From assembly GCA_000310025.1 (NCBI GenBank), contig FN649739.1:946918-1010917 (forward strand): a stretch of DNA of 64,000 nucleotides, read 5' to 3'. This document shows positions 49,529 to 59,692 of the stretch, piece after piece. The notes under the pieces were generated by a model that saw only the letters and a program-made list of their open reading frames with translations, was not told the DNA's origin and ran no database searches. This DNA comes from Ectocarpus siliculosus (lineage: Eukaryota > Sar > Phaeophyceae > Ectocarpales > Ectocarpaceae). Within the stretch, counting starts at the first letter, position 1. Every line of letters starts with the position of its first letter. The position numbers and the translations under genes are program-made.

Positions 49529-49881
49529 GCGTCGCACAGCAGGGAGCGGGAGGCGGAGGTGGCAGCCTGAAGCGAGAGCTACAGCGCGTCGGACCCATTG
49601 GCCTGGAGCAGGAGCTGCTCTACCCCTGGCCCCCTGTCACGGGACAGCACCAGGCCGTCGGCGCCGGGGGGATCACGGGAGGGGGGGTAGGAGCGCCAGG
49701 GATAGGAGGGGTAGCAGACTTGCACGGCTCGCGCGAGGATACGGAAGTGGTGCACTCCCTGACCGGGCTCCGGAAGAAGAGGAGGGGCTTCAACGGCGTC
49801 GCTATCCCTGTCGGTAGTGGTTTGGCTGGCTTGCCCACTCCCCCCACCACTCCCTCGGGGAGCTCTACCGGCTACATGTAG
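44912..49881 (+). CDS. EsV-1-7 repeat protein with poly-Gln region
   Basis: Two exons, 44912-44989 and 48343-49881, joined in phase 0 to give 538 residues. The ATG context is gcaccATGG. Residues 1 to about 215 are six cysteine/histidine repeats of the EsV-1-7 type (C-x4-C-x16-C-x2-H, with K-Q-P-S-F-G and G-S-K-K-R-E-F-C between), a probable metal-binding module. The family is expanded in brown algae and includes the Ectocarpus developmental regulator IMMEDIATE UPRIGHT; the name comes from a gene of an algal virus, but this copy sits among host genes and has an intron. A Q-rich run follows (about 49010-49080), then five Y-x-Y-N/S-x-x-x-Q motifs (49126-49380), a second poly-Q (49411-49528), and a tail with the basic cluster L-R-K-K-R-R-G, a possible nuclear signal. 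Molecular function is unknown; regulation of gene expression or development is an inference from the family. Confidence 0.92.
44990..48342 (+). other. 3.35-kb intron inside the first EsV-1-7 repeat
   Basis: The donor gag|gtgaga at 44990 and the acceptor tttctgcag|ttc at 48341-48342 splice K-K-R-E directly to F-C-A-L-H, completing repeat 1. I see no supported gene inside. It carries a (GT)n run at 47620-47647 and a tRNA-like repeat core at 47762-47799. Confidence 0.85.
47762..47799 (+). repeat. tRNA-like repeat core, + orientation
   Basis: Reads tttcagtggtcagccggtta followed by acgcggtcgatgcaaa, matching the reverse complement of the copies at 51899-51936 and 57061-57490. The tggtcagccggtta part resembles a Pol III A box. 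Confidence 0.6.
49411..49528. repeat. CAG/CAA repeat coding poly-Gln
   Basis: About 39 triplets, nearly all CAG or CAA with an internal His-Gln-Leu interruption, in frame in the EsV-1-7 repeat protein. A block of pure CAA lies between two CAG blocks. Confidence 0.95.
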
Positions 49882-50009
49882 CTGCCTGCGCCCTGTGAAG
49901 GTGTGAAAGAGGGTGAGAACTTGAATCACGCCGGAGTTTTGTGTATCTCTGGAGCACTCAGGTGTTGTGTGTGCGTGCGTTCGTGTTTCTTCGTAGTGTC
50001 GCGATGACA

Positions 50010-50015
<6 letters not shown>

Positions 50016-50050
<35 letters not shown>
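50016..50050. repeat. (CT)n microsatellite
   Basis: About 17 CT units some 140 bases past the stop of the EsV-1-7 gene, perhaps in its 3' UTR. Confidence 0.93.
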
Positions 50051-50052
<2 letters not shown>

Positions 50053-51898
50053 CCATCGCCGTGGGTAACGTTGCGAGTGTCACGTAGTTTGGTGAGATTT
50101 TGAAGTCGGGATAAGGAGAGAGGGGGTTGGAAAACCTATCGCATCGTCTCTCACAACGCGAGGCGATTCCTCACTCCCGCAACGGTTGGAACTTGCTTGA
50201 ACATATTTGCGGTACTCAATCGAGTCGTCTCCGATGGGAGGCTTGCCGTTCAGCCCCCATCTACCATCCGTGGCACGGGAATATTGTTGGTTTTCCATCG
50301 TTCAGACAGAATGAGGTTTCCTTTGTTTTTTGTGCGTTATTCGGCAAAGAATCTTGCCAGAAACTGCAACACCTGGAACTGTATTTTGCCCGGAACACTC
50401 GCCCCGCGTCCGAGTGAAAGCACATGAGGTATTCGCCGATGTATCACGTTTACCGTCGAAACTGTTTGTTCGCATTACATCCAGAGTGTTCTCCAGCATG
50501 GCATCGTGGCATTCAATGTGAAAGCGCTTGTCACGCATCTTGTTTTGGCCCTTTCACCGAAATGCTATTGGCACCACAATGTCACCGGTATTGTTGGTTG
50601 CGGCCTCTGCTTCACAGATATTTGTCGCCCGCTTCACGCCCACCGTTTTGTCCGCCTTGCGCTGCTTGCCGTCCGGACCACAGGCGCACCTAGAGCAACA
50701 AGGTCCTGCATCTCCGGTAGTACGGCCGTGAGTGTGCTCTCCATACGGTGTACGTATGCAGGAGGGAGGCCGTGAACGGTCGCGTACCGGAATGGGACAA
50801 ACTCCCTTGTGTACACAAAGGCGTGGTTGTCGGTGTTGGGTGTGGCGCTAGGTGTTGTCTTTCTGTCATTAGTGCGTCTCCATTTTCTTTTTTTGTTTTG
50901 TTGCACACGATGCGGTGGACGGTAACAAAGTGTAGAGAATATGGAACCGTCAAACGGTGGGGCACTAGCCTTTGTCTTGCCCACGTTGGGATTGCGGTTC
51001 AGCATTTTTTTTGCGTGTGCAGCACAGCGTGCGGGACAAGTTAAGTTCTTGAGTTGTAGCTGTCGGATGTGGTCTTGTTGCAAGTTAGTAGGGCAATGGT
51101 GCAAGCAGATGCGGTATTGCTCGTCGTAGTTCGCGGCGAATGGGTGAAGTGGGTGTGCTGTCGATAGAAACATACGCGACTTGTGTTGAAATAGAAGTGC
51201 ATTTGATTGCTTTTTGAGTATTCTACCTTTTTTTTTTTCTCCCGTTCATGTCTTGAGTGGTTTCAATGTGCTGTCGTGGTAGCTTGCGTGTTGGGTCAGT
51301 CTTCATGCTTCGTCTCGATGGCTGGGCCGGGTGATGGGTATGACGGCAGAATAATGGTGCTGCCTTGCTTGTGAGACACGTTTGAAAGAACACTTTAGAT
51401 ATTTTTGGCCTTCACCGGATTGCGTAGCCCGAGCACCGCATGGGCACCGGGCCGGCGGTGTGCAGGACTTGGGCGTCCCGGCGCAGTGTTCAAGGTTAAG
51501 GGCTATGTTTTGGCTCTGGGAGAGACTTGTAAGATTGTAGATACCTCGATTCGGTGGTGATATGGATACAGCAGTAGAGGCGAAAGAAAAAGGTAACAAC
51601 ACGGCAACACTTACATAATCCGACTACTTTTTTTCCACACTTGAATTTTTGGACGTGGTGCGCTTGGTTTTTGCGACAGAGTGCTCCATTTCCTTTCCGT
51701 GTGCAAGAGGCTCATTCCGTTGGTAGGGAAAAGAGATTAACGCGCGTTCAAGCGGAATGCTAGCGAGGGCAGAGAAGAAAAGCGTCACAATTATGTGGCT
51801 CCACTTGTCGTTTTGGTCTGACTAAAACGACAGCAGTAGGGGCGAGAACCCATCGTTTTTTACTGCTGCGTAGCGGGTACATGCGTGTGTTTTTGTCA

Positions 51899-51936
51899 TT
51901 GGCATCGACCGCGCTAACCGGCTGACCACTGAAAAA
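51899..51936 (-). repeat. tRNA-like repeat core, - orientation
   Basis: Plus-strand sequence ttggcatcgaccgcgctaac followed by cggctgaccactgaaaaa. The reverse complement gives the same core as 47762-47799. Confidence 0.6.
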
Positions 51937-52499
51937 GACGTCAGGGTCAACACTGTGTGTTTGTGTTCGTCCCATCTATTCTGGCGCCGGTTCACAGGCC
52001 TTTCGGCGTAGTATATTCCTGACGTATCAGCCGGGGTCATCACAAAGAGGAAGGTCACACAGCAGTAGTACTAATCTTGAACCGCAGAGGGATTCCGCTA
52101 CATGGATGTTGAAACCTTCACTCCCAAAGGCAACAAACAGTTGTTGCAGCAAGCTTGTATCTGTTTGGTGCTCGAGGTACCCTGTTTAGTTTACAGAAAC
52201 TGACCCAACCACAACAACTTGCAAGCTACCCCAAGTGCCATACATAGTATTCGTCGCAGTCTACCCGTGTGCGTGTGTGTACTGTGGCAGAGAAAACGAA
52301 CACTACTTTCTCGCCATCAGAGGGAAACGCGCCGGCGATCATGACGCTCATTGCATGCTTGTGCGGTTTTTGCTGTGAGCAAGATGATGGGGGCGGCAAT
52401 GAAAACCACGCGCGGCTAGAGTACGGTGGTAGCATATGATCTTCTACGTATGCGGCTTCGGCACTTCTTCTCCTGTCCGCGGTGGGAGTGGCAAGGGAG

Positions 52500-52735
52500 A
52501 GGGTATCAAAACAACCAAAACGATCAAACCCATATATTGTAGCCGAAAGGATTTATTTTTGGTTGTGTCGTTTTTCATTTTTTTTTTTTCTGAATTCTCT
52601 AAATAAATAAGGTTCTATGAACACACCATATACAATATTCATGTATATATTAGTTGTGTATATTATAATTAATTATTTTGCAGTTTTTTTTTTTCAGGTT
52701 TGGGTTTTTCAGGTATTTATTTTTCAGGGTTGGGG
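52500..52735. other. AT-rich island
   Basis: Sharply AT-rich sequence (tatatattag, ataattaatt) in otherwise GC-rich DNA. It ends in three spaced copies of tttttcagg at about 52691-52728. There is no gene in it. Confidence 0.6.
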
Positions 52736-53451
52736 AGTCCATACCCACATATCCACATGCAAGAGCTGATACAATATGCATAGATGATATACATAAGACA
52801 GAATGACAAGACTTTTCGAATCATGCGGTGGTCGGGCTAACCAGCAAACCACACCGGCGTGGGTACCCCTTCCTGTGTGACCCCGGACGGTGCGTCTAGC
52901 TAGTTGTAGTGTAAGTGCATATACGCGCCAAACGTGTAGTGTGCACCGAAGAGGAGTAAGCAGCGGGCGCCAGAGATGGGACGAAAATAACAAAAACCTT
53001 GAGATGGATTCATTCGTTGTGTAAATAAATAAAAAGAAACAAAAAAAAACTGCTTCGAAATCTCGGGTCAGCCCGCTAGACCATATATTTTGGGGAATGG
53101 AGAGAGAAAGGACAGCAAAACCTCGTGTAATCTATCTTCGTCCCATCCCTTGCAAATGATATGCTGTGTATACATCTACAGCAGTGCAGCAGCAAATATC
53201 TACATGTACACATGTACGCATCTACACATCTACACATCAACAAGTACGTAGCATACGTAGAATGTGCGGCACAACATATACCGCTTCGGTCGTGTGTGGG
53301 GGGACGATAGACCGCAAACATTCCTACCACCCGAACTGTCTGCCCTCTGTATCGCCACAGACCAAGCGTCAAGCGTTTCCTGTCTCTTTGCTCTGTGCCT
53401 GCTGTGTCTCGCACACGTATCTCCCGGTACAACACCACCCCACCCTGCACC

Positions 53452-56400
53452 ATGCGCGCAGTTTCTTCCCTTGTCTCTCTCTCGGCCCTGGCCACCTCCT
53501 CGGCGTTCGTCGCTCCAGGCAAGGCGATGCACGAGACTGAGTAACTCCGGTGCATGAAACCATGCGCACACACATGCTACTTGTGCTTGTGCAGTGATTC
53601 ACGATACAAAAAGCAGCGTGCCTTGTAGGCCGTGTTCCAACCTCTTGCCAGGCATTGCTGGAGTGCATGCTGATCTCTACGCAACCTGGTGTCGTCGCCT
53701 GGTCCCTTTTTTCCCACGTGTTCTTATCTCGGTGTTGCGATGATTTGGTCATGTCGCATCTTGCCACTTGTTCACGTGTAAGTGACTCTTTCGTTCCTGC
53801 AGGCGGCAACGCCATCCGCGCAAGCACCGGCAAGACCAACGCTGCCATGGCCCTGAGGTGCCTTTCTCGAGCGCGGCTGACTTCTTCCGTTCGGCCACAA
53901 GCAGCACTACGGCGACCCACGGTAAGAAGTCCGGTGTCCCTGTGGCCATGGTTGTAGGTTCGACGACAGCACGCAGTTTCGCCACAACTTTCGCCAGCGG
54001 GTGCAGGGACAGCGGTAGGCACACCCGTCCACTCTGCAGGGCTTACCCAGGATTGTCGTCTGGCACGGTTGGGCTGCCGGTCGACAAGTAGGCACATCGA
54101 CAAACACATCATGGCGCGGTCATTTTCCCATTTCGACGACCACTTGCGTTTGGCAGATACCAGTCGCGCGGTGCTCCGGACGTTGCAGTACTGTACAGCT
54201 GTAACGGGTGTGTCGTGCCGTTTCTCGTGTCATTCGTATTGTCCTGCGAATATCAGCAAGCATCAGCCCGCTGATCAGTACCCACGACTATCATAGCTGG
54301 CCCTCATTCTGATTTTCTCGCCTATAGAGTACAAGACGTGCCCATCCTCCGTTGAGGGTTGTGGGGTTTGCATCCTCGGAGGTGTGTTTGCACGTTTGCA
54401 CCATGGCAGTTTGTTGGGCTCAATCGTTAGTCCACCCGTGTTTCTTTAGGCCGTACTCTTGTCCGCGGACAGCTCAGCCACTCTGCTCGACGTTCCTCAA
54501 CCCCGACAGTCTCGGGAGGATCACGGCAATATGGCCATGCCGTCGATAGACAAGGCAAACGCTGTTGTGAACTGTAATTGTGCTTCGAATGCGAACGAAG
54601 AACCATTCACCTTGTACAATAGTTCAATTGAGCACGGTGCGACCGCGCTAGCAGCTGGACCTCCAGAGTGTTTTGTCAACCAAGTGTCAGGCGAAACGGG
54701 CTTCCGTTAGTCGTCCAATCTGCCATTGTTTCTCTTGTATACGTTGACAGTTCTCTGTGCATACTGAATGCGATGCGACCGCTCGAGCAGCCTGAGCTCG
54801 CGAATATTTTGTCGGCCGAAAGGGGATTATTCGTCCCACCTGTCGCTTATACTTTTGACCAGCAAAGTATGACGGTGTTACTGTAGACAACATTAGTACC
54901 ATGACTATGATCATGGTATGTTGGCCATGCAACTCCTGAGGCATAAGCGTTCGGGTGTACCCGAAAGGTATCATCACTACAAGAGGACTAGACGCCACCA
55001 CCGCTGTTTGACGAGACCCGCCACGTAACATGGATCGTGCGTGACCAACCCCGACTATTTAGAACAATGTTGTATCGCCCCGCCAGGCTGTGAGGACGAT
55101 GATGATGATGTCCGACGCCGCGGTGACAGAGGAGGAGGCTGCCCCCGCGGCTCCCACGGGAGAGCTGACGGAGCTAGCGCGGCTCGAAATCCGCATCGGA
55201 AAGATTGTGGAGGTGAGAGGGTGGCTGCGTGCGGGTTGATTCCTTTTGCCGCCTACAGTATGTTGCCCTACCTTGTCCGGTTGCCACTGCTGATCGTGCT
55301 CTGGAGACTTGTGTCAGCGGCTTTCTCTCTCTCTCTCACACACACGCACACGCACACCCACACTTCCTTGTTTCTGTCTCTGGCTGTGTGTCTGTCTCCA
55401 TGTCCCTCCATGTCCCTCTCGGTTTGTCTGTCTATCTCCCTCTTGCCACTTTCTTTTGGTGGTTTGTTTTTTATCTCGAGATTGTCTTGGTCAATGTCGG
55501 TACTGGGAAGGAGAGCTCGCGCTACACCAAGACACGGTACGGTGACATCCGTGTTCTCATACGTTGTAAACTGCGCGGTAAATTGTGCAGGACTTACTGT
55601 TTCTCTCTCTCCCTCTCTCCTCTCAAAACATGGTCGGTATACCAGTATCGTGGCACCGCTTTTTGATTACGCGATACCGTACGCACCTGTGGTTTCGGAC
55701 GCTCGCAACCGCTGCGTTCGCAACCGGCACAAACCGTACAACGCAACGCCAACCGGACTCGTTTTGTGCCCATGCTGTCCGCTGTCTTGGGAGACAAACC
55801 ACGGGTGAGGTCACATAGCACTTAAAAGGGTGGTGGGGTTCGGTGTCGAAAGTGCGTTTTGAGGTCGGAGTTCTTGCGGAACTATGACCGAAGAGGTGCT
55901 TGTTCTTTGTACAGAAAACGCGGCGGGAATCGTGTCGCTTCGCCTACGTGCAGGCCCCCTTTCCCCAAATATGCCTCTTTTTAACACTATGGTGTGAGGG
56001 TGTCATTTGCTGTCGTGACGTTGATGCAGACCGCCTGCTCGGCGCCCCTCCCCATCTCCCCCTCTCGCGTCAACCCTCCCTCCTCCTTCCCCGTGTACGT
56101 GGCTCGGCCGCAGATCGCCCGGCATCCGGACGCGGACAGCCTGTACGTTGAGAAGGTGGATCTGGGGCAGGGGGAGGAGGAGGGGCCCCGCACGATCGTC
56201 TCGGGGCTTGTGAACTTCTGCGAGGAGTCGGACCTCTTGGGGAGAGACGTTGTCGTGCTGTGCAACCTGAAGCCGGTCAACATGAAGGTGGGCGTCGTAT
56301 TTTTTTCGTCTCCGTTATTGGGGGTGGCTACTGTATGTATGTAGTGATCGTGAGTTGTGGTTTGGCCGTGGGTGTCGTTCTTGTGCCCATCGTTCTTTTG

Positions 56401-57885
56401 TGAGATTCTGGGCCAACGTGGTTATCCCTTCGTGTTGTACGTGGTGGAGGGTGTTTTTGGGAGAGTCTTGAGTAGCTCCGGTGTAGGGTGGAAGGGGAGG
56501 ATACAGCGTGGTTGGGTCTGGCTGGGGTTGAGTCTTTGCCTTGTCACCCCGTCTGTTGTGGACGACGGACGCACGCATCAACTGGGTTTCACAGGGGGAC
56601 GATAACACCCATTTTCTGCTCTCTCTCCGCCTTCGTAGTGCGGCCGAGCTAACTGTTTATCTGGCTGGCTGACCGACAAGAGAAACCGTAGACACAAGAC
56701 CATGGCCATGTCCAGTCCATCACAACACTCTTGGTCGAGTGGAACGAACAACATGAATTTTCAACCGAAATGCAAACCCCAACACCCAGCACAAAAGAAA
56801 AACACACCAATCTTCTCCACTACTTTTAAACCGCCCAACAGGGAGTGACGTCGGCGGGCATGCTGCTCTGCTCGAGCAACGAGGACCACAGCAAGGTGGA
56901 GCCCCTCTGCCCCCCGGAGGGCGTGCCTCTGGGAGAGCTGGTGACGTTCGACGGGCACCTGCCATCGCCGGTGGACGCCGGAAACAGGGCCGGGAAGGCG
57001 TGGAAGAGAGCCTCCAAGACTCTCGCTGTGGACGACAGCGAGGTGTGTGTGTTTATTCTGTTGGCATCTACCGCGCTATCCGGCTGACCAATAAAAAGAC
57101 CTTCGATAGTCTGAGTGCGTTTGAAACAAGAAACAGATCTAAAGGCCATGATCTGGGACCCCGTGAGAGGGGGCGTCGTGTGTGTGTGTTTGTGTGTGTT
57201 TTCTTTTTGTTAACATCTACCGTGCTATTTAACCGGCTCGCCAATGACAAGAAGTCAGTCTTGTAGCGGGGTAGAAAACACGACCACTTTCTAGTCAGAG
57301 GGTAAGGGTTCTGCCGACAGGGGGGACGAAGGAGTTGGACGACAGGGTCCTGCTCCTGATGTACCAATACGATTAGACAGCATTGCTGCTGCATCATGCC
57401 GATCTCACATGCTTGTGTGTGTGTGTGTGTGTGTGTGTTTCTGTGGTTGGCATCGACCGCGATAGTTGGCTAAATTTACCGACTGATGACACACCAGGCC
57501 CTCAAGCGGAACAAAACTTTGTAGTTGAACGTAAACGTTTGCGTGGGTGCAAACGTTTGCGTGGGTGTGTTGTTGTTGAGGTTTGAGGTGGTTGTTAAGC
57601 TGTTAGGGTGTGAGGTAGTGCTGCTTGTTTGGTTTCATGGACGGCGGTAGTTCTGCTCAATAGTTTCTGGCGCTCGTCCTGTTGCTTCCCGACGTCATAA
57701 GCATTCTGTTCCTGTCTGTGTTGCAGTTGCCTCTCTCTGTGTGTGTTCGTGGGCTCAGACGTGCGTTAATCGTTTTTGCCCTCCGAACATCGCAGGAGGC
57801 GAAGTTCACTGGGGAGAAGCTCCCGGCTACCTTCATGACCTCCAAGGGCCCCATCACGTCTCCTTTGCCAGGCAGCATCTCGTAG
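53452..57885 (+). CDS. Plastid-targeted EMAPII/Arc1p-type tRNA-binding protein
   Basis: Six exons: 53452-53518, 53803-53921, 55087-55212, 56114-56287, 56842-57042 and 57796-57885; 777 bases, 258 residues. Residues 1-20 are a hydrophobic signal peptide ending S-S-A-F-V-A-P, the stramenopile plastid-import motif (cleavage before Phe), then a Ser/Arg/Ala-rich transit-peptide-like stretch to about residue 62. The mature part is one tRNA-binding OB fold: [36 protein letters not shown] and [10 protein letters not shown]. Such domains bind tRNA without base specificity, alone or fused to aminoacyl-tRNA synthetases; no catalytic domain is present. Exon 1 joins exon 2 only through a GC donor. Four Met codons in exon 3 (from 55099) could start a shorter, cytosolic form. 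Domain call is firm, plastid location likely, exon 1-2 structure fairly sure. Confidence 0.87.
53519..53802 (+). other. GC-AG intron after the signal peptide
   Basis: Exon 1 ends gctccag and the intron starts gcaagg; the acceptor is ttcctgcag at 53794-53802. Only this pairing gives phase 1 and leads in frame through exon 2 (donor acg|gtaaga at 53922) into the OB-fold exon. The GT donor at 53541 gives the wrong phase. Confidence 0.7.
57061..57490 (-). repeat. Three tRNA-like repeat cores in one intron
   Basis: Cores at 57061-57099, 57209-57252 and 57446-57490, all in minus orientation and each preceded on the plus strand by a GT-rich run. They share the form ttggcatcgaccgcg-taacc-ggctgacca. 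All lie in the last intron of the tRNA-binding protein gene. Confidence 0.6.
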
Positions 57886-59692
57886 AACACTCAACAACTC
57901 TTCTCCCAACCAGAATCGCCCCCCCGCTTCGAGTCAGTTTTGTTTTGCGGGGGGCAATTATAGTGGGAATGAGGAGCTAGTAGGCGCTGCACGTGCTTGT
58001 TGGTGGCAAAATGTTGTGTCGGCTGCACGTGTTGCGGATGATGGCTTTTTTCTGAAGGGCTAAACGAAACGGCATTTCTGGACAACGTTGTTCTTCAGCG
58101 GGGATGTGGTGGGTACAAAACTCGCTCGGGTTGGTGGAGTTGCAGGTAAACTACATTTGGTGTGTTTTTTCTGTATGGTCTTGCCACTGCTATCATCTTT
58201 GACCCACGTCCGGTAAACAAAAGAGATTTTTCCCAACAACGACGGTGTGCGAAAACACTCGGGGACAAGTATGCGTACAACATAGCGCGTTAAATCGCAC
58301 CCGAAAAGGCTGTGTTCAAGATCGACCCCCCCCTTTCGCAGTTTGTTCCCCGCTAATGTAATGCCTGAGTACGGTTGGCCCCCTTGGTGGGCTGAGGGAG
58401 GGTACCACAACGCACCTCGTTCACCTAGTCTGCCCCATTCAGCCTCCTGGAAACTGCCCCGCGATGTAGTAATCCTCACACTCATGTATTTCGCGGGGAA
58501 CAAGCTACAAGCGCCAACGTGTTTGTTTTTGGACGTATTTCTTCCCGCGGGTCAGCTGGACCCACCCGTGCCCGAACAATATTAGAAGGTTCTGAGCAGA
58601 GATCGGCTACAACGACAACAACAACTGCTGTAACCAGAAACCGCCGCTCGGATACATGACATTTATAGGTATAGTCGACAACTAACTGCTGTGGGGTTGA
58701 GGCGGAACAGTCTTTGATTGTGAACAATAGACAGATCGGGCCTGCGAAAGAACAAGACAAAAGGCAAAGAAAACACGGCTCAGCGGTGGATCCTGCGCTA
58801 AACTCTGGTGTATAACAACACACGTGCTCGACGGTGCCGATGAAATAGGAACTTACCTCGACCCGATCTGTGACGTCGTTGCTGCTTTCAACACATTTTG
58901 GTACGCCCGTTCTGTATGATGTGTATGTGTGTGCTTCTCGAGTTATCTATCGTTGAGTCCAAGAGCCTCCCCCGAGAGCTTGATTTGTTTGTAGCGGCAA
59001 GCACTAAACCACAACACCATCGACCTCACCCCCCGATGCAACGGTCGGTGCACCACTATGCAACCCGGAGACAACGAAACGTTGCGTTGGCCTGGCGGCA
59101 AAAATCCGCGGAGAGACTGCAAATTCGCACGAAACGTCCGAAAATCTGCACCCCCCCCCGACCGCGTTCTCGATTGCGCCCCCCCCCATCGCCAGCTAGC
59201 TTGCCAGCTCTATCCGGCCCCCACACCGCACACAACACTCTTCACCTCTTCATCCAGCTCTGCCTACAACTGCCTCTCACTTCGATCAGGTCCTGCTAGC
59301 ATCCCCACCTTCCAAGCTAGCGCCTAGCTCCCACTTGAGCAGCCAGAGGTGAGCCAGTACCGTGTGCATAGCCAAGTAGCAGTGGTGTGTGATCCTTTCA
59401 TCTCTCTCTTGCAGCCGCTACCTCTGCCGTCATCAGCAGCCGTTGGGTTGCGCAGAATCAGCACTCAGTGCTCGCTGGAAGCTTGCCCTTTGCCACGTCG
59501 CACCCAGCTGCTGCCGGGTAGAGCGACGATACACCTGCCTGTGTTGCGCGTAGGCCACGCACAATCCTGCCGGCATATCTGCTGTCTCACACTGATCGTC
59601 GTCCCCTCTCTGTGGTGGCGTGTGCCTTCTTTTTTTTCAAAAATATCCGCAGCACAGCGAGCAAGATCAGCAACTCTTCAGCAGACAACATC
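57886..59692. other. Spacer and 5' region of the RNR2 gene
   Basis: About 1.8 kb with no supported coding region. It should contain the 3' UTR of the tRNA-binding gene and the promoter and 5' UTR of RNR2. The last part (59230-59690) is CT-rich with several possible intron-like signals, so an untranslated first exon is possible. Confidence 0.5.
59095..59102 (-). promoter_or_regulatory. Possible E2F-type site upstream of RNR2
   Basis: The minus strand reads tttgccgc, which fits the E2F consensus TTTSSCGC, about 590 bases before the RNR2 start codon. Ribonucleotide reductase genes are common E2F targets in plants and animals, but an 8-base match is weak evidence. Confidence 0.25.

Larger units (their letters stand above)
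49882..53451. other. Spacer between the EsV-1-7 gene and the tRNA-binding protein gene
   Basis: About 3.6 kb with no coding region I can support. It contains a (CT)n microsatellite at 50016-50050, a tRNA-like repeat core at 51899-51936 and an AT-rich island around 52500-52730. A 179-codon minus-strand frame at 50634-51173 has no recognisable domain. Confidence 0.6.

Noticed and set aside
49411-49530. Regular short repeats that could suggest a CRISPR array
   Set aside because: Uninterrupted CAG/CAA coding repeat with no spacers, in a eukaryotic gene.
50634-51173. 179-codon minus-strand frame in the spacer
   Set aside because: No recognisable domain or repeat and no splice context; length alone is weak evidence in GC-rich DNA.
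53051-53080. Possible sixth copy of the tRNA-like core (gggtcagcccgctagacc)
   Set aside because: Only the first half resembles the core and the order of the rest differs; too weak to include.
53541-53546. GT donor (ga|gtaact) for exon 1 of the tRNA-binding protein
   Set aside because: Leaves phase 2, which shifts exon 2 out of the frame needed to join the OB-fold exon; the GC donor at 53519 keeps it.
53369-54112. 247-codon minus-strand frame
   Set aside because: Lies across exons 1-2 of the tRNA-binding protein gene; no domain, and the plus strand has a phase-consistent targeting presequence.
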